Source: Silicimonas sp. (GTDB lineage: Bacteria; Pseudomonadota; Alphaproteobacteria; Rhodobacterales; Rhodobacteraceae). From it: a stretch of DNA of 49,861 nucleotides. The DNA lies in the NCBI GenBank assembly GCA_013002465.1, contig JABDJO010000037.1, positions 1 to 49,861 on the forward strand, given 5' to 3'. Below, piece after piece: positions 39,177 to 47,913 of the stretch. The notes below the pieces were generated by a model. That model saw only the letters and a list, made by a program, of their open reading frames with translations, had not been told where the DNA came from and did not search any database. Made by a program: the position numbers and the translations under genes. The first letter of the stretch is position 1; each line of letters opens with the position of its first letter.

Positions 39177-39734
39177 TCAGGCGGGGCGATGGATCCCCGT
39201 CTCGGTCACGATAAGGTCGAGTTTTTCATCCGTGGTTTCGCGCGGCACGGAGGCACATCTCTGGATCTCATAGGCAAAGCCGATGGCGGTGGCGGTGCCG
39301 GAATCGCGCAAGGCCGCAAGTGTGCGGTCATAAAATCCGCCGCCGTAGCCCAGGCGATAGCCTTGTGCGTCGAAGGCGGCCATGGGGACGACGAGAATGT
39401 CGGGCACAGCATTTGTTTCGGGTTCGGGGATGAACACGCCGAAGGCGTCTTCGATCATCGGCGTGTCAGGGTCCCAGTGGCGGAATACCAGCGGCTGGCC
39501 CGCCTTCTGGACAACTGGCAGGCAAAGCGCGTGGGTTGGAAGTAACTCGGTCAGGGTCGGCCGGGGATCAAGCTCGGTCCGGATGGGCCAGTAGGCCGAA
39601 ACGCAGGTTCCAGAAAGCGCCCGGATCGCGGTCAGAAGATGGAAGTTTGCCGTTTCGGCGACCGCGGGATCAGCCTGCGCGCGGCGTTGAAATGCGGCTT
39701 TCCGGGCGGTCGCCTTGTCGTCGGCAATGGTCAC
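39177..39734 (-). CDS. 5-formyltetrahydrofolate cyclo-ligase
   Basis: 185-residue ATP-dependent enzyme turning 5-formyl-THF into 5,10-methenyl-THF, which returns stored folate to the one-carbon pool. Visible features are the N-terminal basic helix KATARKAAFQRRAQ, AYWPIRTELDP and the signature LGYGGGFYDRTL near residue 130. The start is the GTG at 39734, which overlaps the mgtE TGA (GTGA); the open frame beyond it is the shadow of mgtE. The folate pool also supplies TrmFO. Confidence 0.94.
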   Translation of the reverse strand: MTIADDKATARKAAFQRRAQADPAVAETANFHLLTAIRALSGTCVSAYWPIRTELDPRPTLTELLPTHALCLPVVQKAGQPLVFRHWDPDTPMIEDAFGVFIPEPETNAVPDILVVPMAAFDAQGYRLGYGGGFYDRTLAALRDSGTATAIGFAYEIQRCASVPRETTDEKLDLIVTETGIHRPA

Positions 39735-41119
39735 AGAAGCACCAGCGAGGCAAGGCCGAGAAAGGCAAAGAAACCGACGACATCGGTGACCGTTGTCACG
39801 AACGTGCCCGAGGCAAGTGCCGGGTCGATCCCGGCCTTGTCCAGCGTGATTGGCACCAGGACGCCCGACAGCCCCGCCACCAGCAAGTTGACCACCATGG
39901 CCACCGCGATCACCACACCGATCATCGGCACGCCGAACCAGACATAACCCACCACCCCCATGACCACGGCAAATATGGCGCCGTTCATAAGCCCCGCGAC
40001 GCTTTCGCGGCGAATGACGCGCAGGGCGTTGGAACTGGTGAGGTCCCGCGTGGCAAGGGCACGCACGGCCACGGTCATCGACTGGGTGGCCGCGTTGCCC
40101 CCCATCGAGGCCACGATCGGCATCAGGACCGCCAGTGCGACGACCGCCGACAGGACGTCTTCGAACAGGGCGATCACCATGGAGGCGATGATCGAGGTCA
40201 GAAGATTCACGCCAAGCCACGGAAACCGGCGGCGCACGATCTGCAGCGTCGAGGTCGCGAGGCTTTCATCGCCAACACCGGCCAGTCGGAACACGTCCTC
40301 TTCGTGTTCTTCGTCCAGAACAACCATTGCGTCGTCGATGGTGATCGCCCCGACAAGGCGTCCGTCTTCGTCTACCACAGGGGCCGAGATCAGGTGATAT
40401 TGATTGAAGGCATAGGCAACGTCGCCCTCGTCCTCGTCCACGCGAAAAAGGCGAAAACTGTCTTCGACGATGTCGGCAAGTGCCACGTCACGGGCCGAAG
40501 ACATCAAGCGCCCCAGTGTCACGTAGGCAACAGGGCGGTGGCGCGGATCGACGAGGATGATGTGATAAAACTGCTCGGGCAAATCGGTTTCACCGCGCAA
40601 ATGGTCAATGGTGGCGCCGACGTTCCAGTGTTCGGGCACCGAGACGACCTCGCGCTGCATCAGGCGACCGGCGGAAAACTCGGGATATGAGAGGGCCTGT
40701 TTGACGGCGATCCGGTCGCCACTGTCCAGGGCGCCAAGAATGGCCTGCTGCTGGGGTTCGTCGAGATCCTCAAGAATATCGACAACATCGTCCGATTCCA
40801 GCTCGCGCACCGCTTCGGCAAGTTGTTCGTCCGGCAGGAAGTCGATGACGTCTTCGCGAATTGATTCGTCGATCTCGGACAGGACTTCGCCGTCGATCAG
40901 CGGTCCGGCGAACAGGATCAGGTCGCGGCGGTCCGCGGCCGGAACCTGTTCCAGAAGGTCGGCAATATCGGCCGGGTGCAAGGGGTCGAATATCTGGGCA
41001 AGGCGGGCGTGGTTCTGGGCATCGAGGGCGAGGAGAACCTCGGAGACGATCTCCTTGTCCAGCGCGTAATCGTCCTCGTGGCCGGCTTCGGCCTCGGGCA
41101 GCTTGGTTGGATCGCTCAT
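39731..41119 (-). CDS. mgtE: magnesium transporter MgtE
   Basis: 462-residue Mg2+ channel. The cytosolic N-domain (about 20-130, with LHPADIADLLEQVP and FLPDEQLAEAVREL) is followed by two CBS domains (about 130-260) that sense Mg2+, a connecting helix, and a five-helix membrane part with the MGGNAATQSMTVAVRALA and GVLVPITLDKAGIDPALASGTFVTT segments that line the pore. It is the first gene of the leftward run and is divergent from guaD, with an 87-base gap that must hold both promoters. Confidence 0.97.
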   Translation of the reverse strand: MSDPTKLPEAEAGHEDDYALDKEIVSEVLLALDAQNHARLAQIFDPLHPADIADLLEQVPAADRRDLILFAGPLIDGEVLSEIDESIREDVIDFLPDEQLAEAVRELESDDVVDILEDLDEPQQQAILGALDSGDRIAVKQALSYPEFSAGRLMQREVVSVPEHWNVGATIDHLRGETDLPEQFYHIILVDPRHRPVAYVTLGRLMSSARDVALADIVEDSFRLFRVDEDEGDVAYAFNQYHLISAPVVDEDGRLVGAITIDDAMVVLDEEHEEDVFRLAGVGDESLATSTLQIVRRRFPWLGVNLLTSIIASMVIALFEDVLSAVVALAVLMPIVASMGGNAATQSMTVAVRALATRDLTSSNALRVIRRESVAGLMNGAIFAVVMGVVGYVWFGVPMIGVVIAVAMVVNLLVAGLSGVLVPITLDKAGIDPALASGTFVTTVTDVVGFFAFLGLASLVLL

Positions 41120-41206
41120 CTTGTGGCCTCCCGTCGCGCTTCGTGCGGCACCCTAGCCAATCGTCCGGGATGGACAACCGAAACTTCCAGCGACATAGCT
41201 TGGGTC

Positions 41207-42502
41207 ATGGAACAGAACGAACTATTGATCGGTCAGACCCTGACCTGGCCTTCCGACCCCTTTTCGGCGGGCTGGGAAAGCGTGCGTCATGATGCACGCG
41301 GTGGTCTTTTGATCGAGGATGGCCGGATTGCCGCAGTTGGACATTCGGACGATCTGCGCGCCGACAATCCCACGGCCAGAGTGACGGATTACGGCGACCG
41401 CTTGATCCTGCCGGGGTTCATTGATGCCCATGTGCATTATCCCCAGACCGCCATTATCGCCAGTTGGGGCAAGCGGCTGATCGACTGGTTGAACACCTAT
41501 ACGTTCCCCGAGGAAATGCGGTTCGGCGATCCCGAGTATGCGCGCAACGCAGCCCGGCAGTTTTTCGATCTGTCGCTGGCCCAGGGCACGACCACCGTTG
41601 CCAGCTATTGCACCATTCATCCCGAAAGCGTCGATGCCTTTTTTGCCGAGGCCCAAGCGCGCGGGCTTTGTGCGATTGCTGGGAAAACCTGCATGGACCG
41701 CAATGCCCCGGATGGCCTGCGTGATACCGCGCAATCAGCCTATGACGACAGTGCGGCGTTGTTGAACCGCTGGCATGGCAAGGACCGGTTGATTTATGCC
41801 ATCACGCCAAGGTTCTCGCCGACTTCGACGCCCGAACAGTTGAAGGCGCTCGGAGCACTTTGGGCGGACCATCCCGAATGCCCGATGCAAACCCATCTGT
41901 CAGAACAGCTTGAGGAAATCGACTGGGTGGCCAGCTTGTTTCCCGAGGCGCGCGATTATCTGGACACTTATGAAAGCGCCGGGCTGATAGGACCCGGTGC
42001 GTTGTTCGGCCATGCCATTCACCTTGGCGAGCGCGAACGCGCCCGGATCAAGGAAACCGGGTCGGCGCTTGTCCATTGCCCGACCTCGAACACGTTCATC
42101 GGCTCGGGGTTGTTCGATCTTGGAGGGTTGAAGGGAGAAGGCCAGACCGTCGGCTTGGCCACCGATACCGGGGGCGGATCGTCGTTTTCGATGCTTCGCA
42201 CCATGGCGGCGGCCTACGAGGTTGGGCAGTTGCGCGGTCGGGCGACGCATCCGGCCGAATTGTTGTGGCTGGCGACCGAAGGTTCAGCGCGCGCCCTGCG
42301 GTTGGAACAAAGGATCGGGCGGCTTGCACCCGGGATGGACGCCGATCTTGTGGTGATCGACCTGGCCTCGACCCCGGTGATTGCACAGCGTGCGGCGCGG
42401 GCCAATGACATATGGGAGGCCGTTTTTCCCACGATCATAATGGGGGATGACCGGGCGATTGCCGAGGTTCGGATCATGGGGGAACCCGTTGCAAAGGTTT
42501 GA
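41207..42502 (+). CDS. guaD: guanine deaminase
   Basis: 431-residue amidohydrolase that deaminates guanine to xanthine. The metal-binding HxH is His75-Val-His77 in GFIDAHVHYPQ; other marks are TSPEQLK-like RFSPTSTPEQLKALG, MQTHLSEQLEEI, GHAIHLGERER, VHCPTSNTFIGSGLF and the metal/catalytic Asp in GLATDTGGGSSFSML. The ATG at 41207 gives the usual length; the open frame further upstream is antisense to mgtE. Followed after 54 bases by a LysE-type exporter gene. Confidence 0.95.
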   Translation: MEQNELLIGQTLTWPSDPFSAGWESVRHDARGGLLIEDGRIAAVGHSDDLRADNPTARVTDYGDRLILPGFIDAHVHYPQTAIIASWGKRLIDWLNTYTFPEEMRFGDPEYARNAARQFFDLSLAQGTTTVASYCTIHPESVDAFFAEAQARGLCAIAGKTCMDRNAPDGLRDTAQSAYDDSAALLNRWHGKDRLIYAITPRFSPTSTPEQLKALGALWADHPECPMQTHLSEQLEEIDWVASLFPEARDYLDTYESAGLIGPGALFGHAIHLGERERARIKETGSALVHCPTSNTFIGSGLFDLGGLKGEGQTVGLATDTGGGSSFSMLRTMAAAYEVGQLRGRATHPAELLWLATEGSARALRLEQRIGRLAPGMDADLVVIDLASTPVIAQRAARANDIWEAVFPTIIMGDDRAIAEVRIMGEPVAKV

Positions 42503-42556
42503 ACTGGTGCGTCCCGTGGCTGTTGATTTCAGCGGAAACCGGGGCGGAAACCGGCC

Positions 42557-43150
42557 ATGATCAGCTTTGTGCTGGCCGTTTTGTTTTTGCTGATCACACC
42601 CGGTCCGGGTGTCTTGTCGCTGGCCGGAGTTGGTGCGGCTTACGGGTATCGCGCGGGCGCGCGGTATCTGGTGGGATTGTTTTTGGGGACCAACCTTGTG
42701 TGCCTCATGGTCATCACTGGCCTTGCGGCACTGATGTTGGCCGAGCCCCGAATACGCATCGTGCTGACCCTGGCGTCGGCGGCTTATCTTTTGTGGCTTG
42801 CCTCGCGCATCGCCTTGGCCGGGACCCGGCTTGCGTTTATCGAGCGCCCCACAGCACCCGGAATTCGCGACGGCATTCTGTTGCAGATCATCAATCCCAA
42901 GGCCTATGTGGTGAACACGACGCTGTTTTCGGGCTTTGCCTTTCTGGCGGCGCGGCCAGCGGTCGAGATGGCGATCAAGCTTTTGGTGTTGAACGCCATG
43001 TGGGTGTCGATCCACGTCCTTTGGCTGTGGATTGGCGTGTCGGTCAGGCGCCTTAACCTGGCCGAACGCACGCAACGGCGGATCAATATCGGGATGGCCT
43101 TGGCAATGTTGGCCGTCGTGGCGCTGGCGACCCTGGCGCCGCAATCCTAG
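42557..43150 (+). CDS. LysE/RhtB family exporter
   Basis: 197-residue inner-membrane protein of the LysE family of amino-acid exporters. The N-terminus FLLITPGPGVLSLAGVGAAYG is the family hallmark; about six helices follow, with a central LQIINPKAYVVNTTLFSGF (the conserved NPK). The substrate is unknown; next to guaD a purine or amino-acid role is possible but unproven. Its TAG stop shares the CTAG palindrome with the stop of the convergent 8-oxoguanine deaminase gene. Confidence 0.9.
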   Translation: MISFVLAVLFLLITPGPGVLSLAGVGAAYGYRAGARYLVGLFLGTNLVCLMVITGLAALMLAEPRIRIVLTLASAAYLLWLASRIALAGTRLAFIERPTAPGIRDGILLQIINPKAYVVNTTLFSGFAFLAARPAVEMAIKLLVLNAMWVSIHVLWLWIGVSVRRLNLAERTQRRINIGMALAMLAVVALATLAPQS

Positions 43151-44478
43151 GCCGAGAGGCGGGTAACGGCCTTGCGCCCCTGATTCAAAACGTCAGGCAG
43201 GTCGATGGTGGTCAGATGTCCGTCGTTGACGATTTGGCGGCCTTCGACAAATAGGTGCCTTACCTGACGGGGGCCGGCCAGAAGAAGCGCCGCCGGATCC
43301 CAACTGCCTGCGCTTTCGATCCCCGAGACATCCCAGACCGCGAGATCCGCGCGCATTCCCGCCGCTATGCGCCCGATGTCATCGCGCCCCAAGACTTGTG
43401 CGCCGCCAAGCGTCGCGATCTGAAGGGCCTCGCGCGCGGACATGGCATCGGCCCCTTTTGCCACACGTTGAAGCAGCATGGCCTGGCGGGCTTCGCCGAT
43501 CAGGTTCGCCTGATCGTTCGAGGCCGAACCGTCAACCCCAAGCCCCACCCTAACACCAGCGTCCCGCATGGCGCGCACCGGAGCTATCCCTGAACCAAGG
43601 CGGCAGTTCGAACAGGGGCAATGGGCCACGCCGGTTCCGCTTTTGGCAAAAAGATCAATCTCTTGCCCGTCGAGTTTGACGCAATGGGCATGCCAGACGT
43701 CATCCCCTGTCCAGCCCAGATCTTCGGCATACTGGCCGGGCCGACAGCCGAAATTCTCAAGGGAATAGGCAATATCTTCGTCGTTTTCTGCAAGGTGGGT
43801 GTGGAGACGCACGCCCTTGTCGCGGGCAAGGATGGCGGCGTCGCGCATCAACTCGCGACTGACCGAGAACGGCGAACAGGGCGCGACGCCAACGCGCACC
43901 ATGGACCCGGGCGCCGGGTCGTGAAAGGCGTCGATCACACGAATGCAGTCTTTCAGGATGTCGGCTTCCCTTTCAACCAGCGCATCGGGCGGCAGGCCGC
44001 CCTCGCTTTCGCCAATCGACATCGCACCCCGCGTGGGATGAAATCTGAGCCCGACTTCGCTGGCGGCGGCAATCGTATCGTCAAGACGCGCACCGTTCGG
44101 AAAGAGGTAAAGATGATCCGAACTGGTCGTACAGCCCGAAAGCGCCAGTTCCCCTAGACCCAGCAACGCCGACAGATGCATGTCGTCTGGTCCAAACTTG
44201 GACCAGATCGGATAGAGCGTTTGAAGCCAACCGAACAGCAAGGCATCCTGGCCTCCGGGCACGGCGCGGGTCAGGGTCTGAAACAGGTGATGATGCGTGT
44301 TCACCAATCCCGGGGTGACCAGCATCCCCGCCAGGTCGATGACCTTGGCCCCTTCGGACGCAAGATTGGAACCGACGGCCTTGATGACACCGGCCTCGAT
44401 CAGAATGTCAGCACCCGCATGGTCGGTACCATCCATTGTCAGCACATGGTCGGCGTTCTTCAGAAGGGTGTGGGTCAT
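43147..44478 (-). CDS. 8-oxoguanine deaminase-type amidohydrolase
   Basis: 443-residue amidohydrolase of the ATZ/TRZ group, close to bacterial 8-oxoguanine deaminases that turn 8-oxoguanine into uric acid and so dispose of oxidised purine. Features: metal site NTHHHLFQTLTR (His62-64), GCTTSSDHLYLFP, RLHTHLAENDED, the diagnostic HCPCSNCRLGSGIAPVR, and GLGVDGSASNDQ with the catalytic Asp. The ATG overlaps the hisN TGA (ATGA), so both are co-translated. Other amidohydrolases of this group act on other aminated rings, so the substrate call is strong but not certain. Confidence 0.88.
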   Translation of the reverse strand: MTHTLLKNADHVLTMDGTDHAGADILIEAGVIKAVGSNLASEGAKVIDLAGMLVTPGLVNTHHHLFQTLTRAVPGGQDALLFGWLQTLYPIWSKFGPDDMHLSALLGLGELALSGCTTSSDHLYLFPNGARLDDTIAAASEVGLRFHPTRGAMSIGESEGGLPPDALVEREADILKDCIRVIDAFHDPAPGSMVRVGVAPCSPFSVSRELMRDAAILARDKGVRLHTHLAENDEDIAYSLENFGCRPGQYAEDLGWTGDDVWHAHCVKLDGQEIDLFAKSGTGVAHCPCSNCRLGSGIAPVRAMRDAGVRVGLGVDGSASNDQANLIGEARQAMLLQRVAKGADAMSAREALQIATLGGAQVLGRDDIGRIAAGMRADLAVWDVSGIESAGSWDPAALLLAGPRQVRHLFVEGRQIVNDGHLTTIDLPDVLNQGRKAVTRLSA

Positions 44479-45290
44479 GTCAAAACCGCCATTGCCGCCT
44501 TGTGAAGTTCAGGCGTTGCTGCCGCGATGGCGCGCCCGCCCTGATGGACCGACCCGCCCTCCCAGTCGGTGACGATGCCGCCCGCGGCCTCGATCACTGC
44601 AATTGGGGCCTGGATATCATATGCCGCCAGCTCTGCTTCGATCACCAGATCGATCTGTCCTGCCGCCAACAGGGCATAAGCATAGCAATCGCAGCCATAG
44701 CGCGTAAGCCGGACTTGTTCGGCGACGCGTCGAAAGGCGGCACCTTCGCTTGCGTTGCCGACTTCGGGAAAGGTTGTGAACAGGGTGGCGGCGTTAAGGT
44801 CGATTGTCCTGCGAACGCCAAGGCGGTTGGTGCCCTGTGGCCCCGTCACCTCGGCCCGGCCGCCACCGCCCAGGAAACGCTCGCCAATATAAGGTTGGTC
44901 GATCACGCCAAGGATCGGGCCCTTGGCATCGGACAGCGCAATCAGCACGCCCCAGGTCGGTGTGCCGCTGATATACCCGCGCGTGCCGTCAATCGGGTCA
45001 AGAACCCAAGTCAGGCCCGAAGTGCCTTCGGTGATACCGAACTCTTCGCCCAGGATACCGTCGTTCGGGCGCAGGTCTTGCAGGATCGCCCGCATGGCGG
45101 CTTCGGCGTTTCGGTCAGCGATAGTTACCGGGTCGAAATCTGCCGCCTTGCTGTCGGCGGTCAGGTCGAACGCACGAAAGTGCTTGAGGGTTTCCACCCG
45201 AGCAGCCTCGGCCAATCGCTCGGCAATTGGCCAAAGCTCTGAAAAATCATGCTTGTTTTTTGACACGCCGCTTCTTCCCCGCTCTGCCAT
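44475..45290 (-). CDS. hisN: histidinol-phosphatase HisN / inositol monophosphatase family
   Basis: 271-residue Mg-dependent phosphatase of the inositol monophosphatase family, HisN type, which removes phosphate from histidinol phosphate. Metal ligands are visible as Glu82-Glu83 (LGEEFG), Asp98 and Asp101 in DPIDGTRGYISG, and the C-terminal Asp in AAYDIQAPIAVIEAAGG. The ATG at 45290 is one base after AAGGGAC; the GTG at 45266 has GGGGAAG at better spacing, so the true start may be 8 codons later. It is coupled to the 8-oxoguanine deaminase gene rather than to his genes. Confidence 0.88.
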   Translation of the reverse strand: MAERGRSGVSKNKHDFSELWPIAERLAEAARVETLKHFRAFDLTADSKAADFDPVTIADRNAEAAMRAILQDLRPNDGILGEEFGITEGTSGLTWVLDPIDGTRGYISGTPTWGVLIALSDAKGPILGVIDQPYIGERFLGGGGRAEVTGPQGTNRLGVRRTIDLNAATLFTTFPEVGNASEGAAFRRVAEQVRLTRYGCDCYAYALLAAGQIDLVIEAELAAYDIQAPIAVIEAAGGIVTDWEGGSVHQGGRAIAAATPELHKAAMAVLT

Positions 45291-45336
45291 GTCCCTTGGG
45301 CCTAGGCAGGGGGGTGTCCGGCGTCAAGGCCGTGTC

Positions 45337-45714
45337 TTAGGCAACGTCACTCAGAACACGGGCCAGTTCAAACAGACGGCGACGCTGAGTTTCGGGGATC
45401 GCATAGTACGACCGCACCAGTTCAAGCGCTTCCTTGTCCTTGAGGATATCCATCGGAATATCGGCCTGGATCGCGGCGTCGGCAGTCCCTTTCTCCTCGC
45501 TCAGGCCCTCAAAGAAAAAGCTGACCGGAACGGTGAGTGCCGCGGCGACATCCCATAGACGCGACGCGGATACGCGGTTCATGCCTGTTTCATACTTCTG
45601 GATCTGCTGGAATTTAATTCCGACCTTTTCGGCAAGCTGTTGTTGGGTCATACCAACCAGCCATCTGCGATGTCGGATTCGCTTGCCAACATGCACGTCC
45701 ACTGGGTGCTTCAT
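45337..45714 (-). CDS. XRE family regulator (PraR/PhrR-like)
   Basis: 125-residue DNA-binding protein. The HTH-3 domain spans about 12-68 (GKRIRHRRWLVGMTQQQLAEKVGIK, FQQIQKYETGMNRVSASRLW), a pattern shared with PraR/PhrR-type regulators of alphaproteobacteria that act on quorum sensing, adhesion or stress; the C-terminal part is helical (DKEALELVRSYYAIPETQRRRLFELARVL). The ATG at 45714 has AGGGAG at good spacing; a TTG at 45732 would lie before that site. Two inverted repeats sit just upstream and may be its own operators. hisN starts 46 bases downstream. Confidence 0.88.
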   Translation of the reverse strand: MKHPVDVHVGKRIRHRRWLVGMTQQQLAEKVGIKFQQIQKYETGMNRVSASRLWDVAAALTVPVSFFFEGLSEEKGTADAAIQADIPMDILKDKEALELVRSYYAIPETQRRRLFELARVLSDVA

Positions 45715-45731
45715 GATTAGGCTCCCTTTCA

Positions 45732-45775
45732 ACCTGTAGCAGGTATGCTCTACTTGAAAACAACTTAACAGTTGT
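45732..45775. promoter_or_regulatory. two dyads upstream of the XRE gene
   Basis: ACCTG-TAG-CAGGT (45732-45744) and ACAACT-TAAC-AGTTGT (45760-45775) are perfect inverted repeats 18 and 46 bases from the XRE start codon. Small HTH-3 proteins bind such sites as dimers, so autoregulation is plausible. The 249 bases between the XRE start and the quinone oxidoreductase start hold no other gene that I can support and are AT-rich toward the right. Confidence 0.5.
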
Positions 45776-45963
45776 CTTTTTCGGCAGGCTTGGATCCGTG
45801 AAAAACCTTAAATCTGGAACCGGACAAACCATCCACTCATTCACAACTATTCGCAGATTCCTTATACAAATTTAATCGAGAACGTGTTTTCCACTATTCG
45901 ACCAAAGTGATCAACAGTAAGGTAATTCACCTTTTACAACATATGTATGGGATCCAAGCCGCA

Positions 45964-46929
45964 ATGACAATGCCCGCTATGGTTGTAAGTGAAATCGGCC
46001 AGCAACCTCAGCAGATCCCTTGGAAAATCCCTGCTCCGGCAGCCCATGACGTGTCGGTTAAAATCAGCGCATGTGGGCTGAATTTCGCCGACCTTTTGAT
46101 GATCAAGGGCGAATATCAAGACACCCCGGTTGTTCCATTTGTACCAGGAATGGAGATTGCCGGGGAAATTCAGGCGATTGGCCCTGATGTGACCGAATTC
46201 AAGCTGGGTCAGCGAATCGCTGCTTTTTGCGGTCATGGCGGACTTGCCGGCGAAACGCTGGTTCAGGCGGCGCGGTGCATTGCGCTGCCCGAAACCATGG
46301 ACGACGTAACTGCGGCCGCGTTTCCGATCGCCTATGGTACGTCACATCTGGCCCTTGGCCACCGCGCCCGTTTGCAGGCCGGTGAAACCCTGGTCGTTCT
46401 GGGGGCCGCTGGCGGGGTCGGTTTGACGGCGGTGGAGATCGGCAAGGCCCTTGGTGCGCGCGTCATCGCGGTGGCACGTGGACAGGAAAAGCAGGCGCTG
46501 GCCAGGACTGCCGGGGCTGACGAGGTGGTCGACAGCGAAACGGACGACCTTTTGGGTGCTTTGCGGGACCTGGGGCCGATCCATGTGGCCTATGACCCCG
46601 TTGGCGGTGCCGCCGGTGAGGCCGCGCTTCGCGCCCTTGGCCCCGAGGGCCGCCATCTGCTGATCGGCTTTGCCAGCGGTGATTTGCCCCGGCTCAGGCC
46701 AAACCACTTGCTGGTCAAGAACACCACTGTGATCGGGTTCAACTGGGGTGGCTATTTGGCGTTTGCGCCCGATGTCCTGCGCGAGAGTTTGGCAGAACTG
46801 GTGAAATGGCACGCTGCAGGGCGCATTCAACCGCATGTCAGTCAGGTTCTGCCGTTCGAGCGTGCCAGTGAAGGACTTGAGATGCTGCGCACCCGACGCG
46901 CGACCGGTAAGATCGTGGTCAGGCTGTAA
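45964..46929 (+). CDS. NADPH:quinone oxidoreductase family protein
   Basis: About 321-residue medium-chain reductase of the zinc-independent quinone oxidoreductase/enoyl reductase group. It has the GroES-like domain with CGLNFADLLMIKGEY and VPGMEIAGEI and the NADP-binding fold with LVVLGAAGGVGLTAVEIGKALGARV. No catalytic zinc cysteines are seen. The substrate could be a quinone or an enoyl compound. Start is uncertain: the ATG at 45964 is used, with ATGs at 45943 and 45970 as alternatives. It is divergent from the XRE gene and ends 11 bases inside the convergent LysR gene. Confidence 0.85.
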   Translation: MTMPAMVVSEIGQQPQQIPWKIPAPAAHDVSVKISACGLNFADLLMIKGEYQDTPVVPFVPGMEIAGEIQAIGPDVTEFKLGQRIAAFCGHGGLAGETLVQAARCIALPETMDDVTAAAFPIAYGTSHLALGHRARLQAGETLVVLGAAGGVGLTAVEIGKALGARVIAVARGQEKQALARTAGADEVVDSETDDLLGALRDLGPIHVAYDPVGGAAGEAALRALGPEGRHLLIGFASGDLPRLRPNHLLVKNTTVIGFNWGGYLAFAPDVLRESLAELVKWHAAGRIQPHVSQVLPFERASEGLEMLRTRRATGKIVVRL

Positions 46930-47791
46930 GCGCCAAAGCGGGGCCTCGATACGACCGACGCACATGGGCCGCCAGATCGTGCAGAACCTCGCCTTTCTGG
47001 GCGTCCGACACGTAAAGGTTCAACCGAAACGCCCCCAGATCCGGCAGCGCGCCACCGTGGTTCACCTGTTCCAGTTGCGGCGCGGCCGTGCCCGCCAGTT
47101 GCGAAATCACGGCAATGTCCGCTGAAACCATGGCTTCGACGGTACGGCTGGAGTCTGAATCGACAGCCATCTGCCAGGGAATGCCCGCGTCATCCAGGGC
47201 CTCTTGCATGGGACGCCGGAAGATGCAGTTGGGTTCCGAGGCCAACGGCAAGGGTCGTTTCAGCCAGGCCGACCCGCCTGGTGCGCCGTACCAGATCAAG
47301 GGTTTTTCGATCAGCGTTTCGCCACCGGGGCGCAGATCCAGTTCGGTCGTCAGAATGATATCGCATTTGCCCTCGTCAAAAAGCTGCAACAGCCGGGTCG
47401 TGTGCGATGACAAAAGCTGCACACGCATGCGGGGATGCTCGGCGTTGAAAATTCGCAGGACATTGGGGGTCGCCGGATAGACGATGTCATGGGGCACCCC
47501 GAGAACTAGCACGCCTTCGAATGCGCTGTCGGTCATGCGGCCATAAACTTCGTCGTTCAGGGTCAGAAGCTTGCGCCCATAGCTTAGCAATTGTTCGCCA
47601 GCCGCAGTCAGGGCGATCCCCCTGCCCGACCGATCCAGCAAGGATTGATCCAGGTTCTCTTCAAGCCGCTTCAACTGCATCGAGACCGCCGACTGGGTCA
47701 GATTCAGCACCGCCGCCGCCTTGGTGACGCCGCCGGTATCCGCCACAGCAACAAAAGAGCGAAGCGCCGTCAGATCGAGATTTCTTGGCAT
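46919..47791 (-). CDS. LysR family transcriptional regulator
   Basis: 290-residue LysR-type regulator. The N-terminal winged helix (about 5-63) includes LRSFVAVADTGGVTKAAAVLNLTQSAVSMQLKRLE, and the effector domain from about 90 has LRIFNAEHPRMRVQLLSS and CDIILTTELDLRPGGETL. The effector and targets are unknown; the divergent neighbour is the DUF1127 gene and the convergent neighbour, overlapping by 11 bases, is the quinone oxidoreductase. Confidence 0.92.
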   Translation of the reverse strand: MPRNLDLTALRSFVAVADTGGVTKAAAVLNLTQSAVSMQLKRLEENLDQSLLDRSGRGIALTAAGEQLLSYGRKLLTLNDEVYGRMTDSAFEGVLVLGVPHDIVYPATPNVLRIFNAEHPRMRVQLLSSHTTRLLQLFDEGKCDIILTTELDLRPGGETLIEKPLIWYGAPGGSAWLKRPLPLASEPNCIFRRPMQEALDDAGIPWQMAVDSDSSRTVEAMVSADIAVISQLAGTAAPQLEQVNHGGALPDLGAFRLNLYVSDAQKGEVLHDLAAHVRRSYRGPALALTA

Positions 47792-47913
47792 ATCACGTTC
47801 CTTGATGAGACACTTAAATACTATTCGCTTTCCAAATGTAACTTAATCTGGCAAAAGCATCAAGAGAATTGATGAAACGGCATCGACGCATACGTATCAC
47901 GAAAGGACATGCC

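Noticed and set aside
39735-40220. Extended N-terminus of the cyclo-ligase frame
   Set aside because: The extra 160 codons lie wholly inside mgtE in another frame and are Arg/Gly-rich without conserved features.
39536-40690. 384-codon open frame antisense to mgtE
   Set aside because: Shadow of mgtE, rich in His/Arg/Asp in the way antisense GC-rich frames are.
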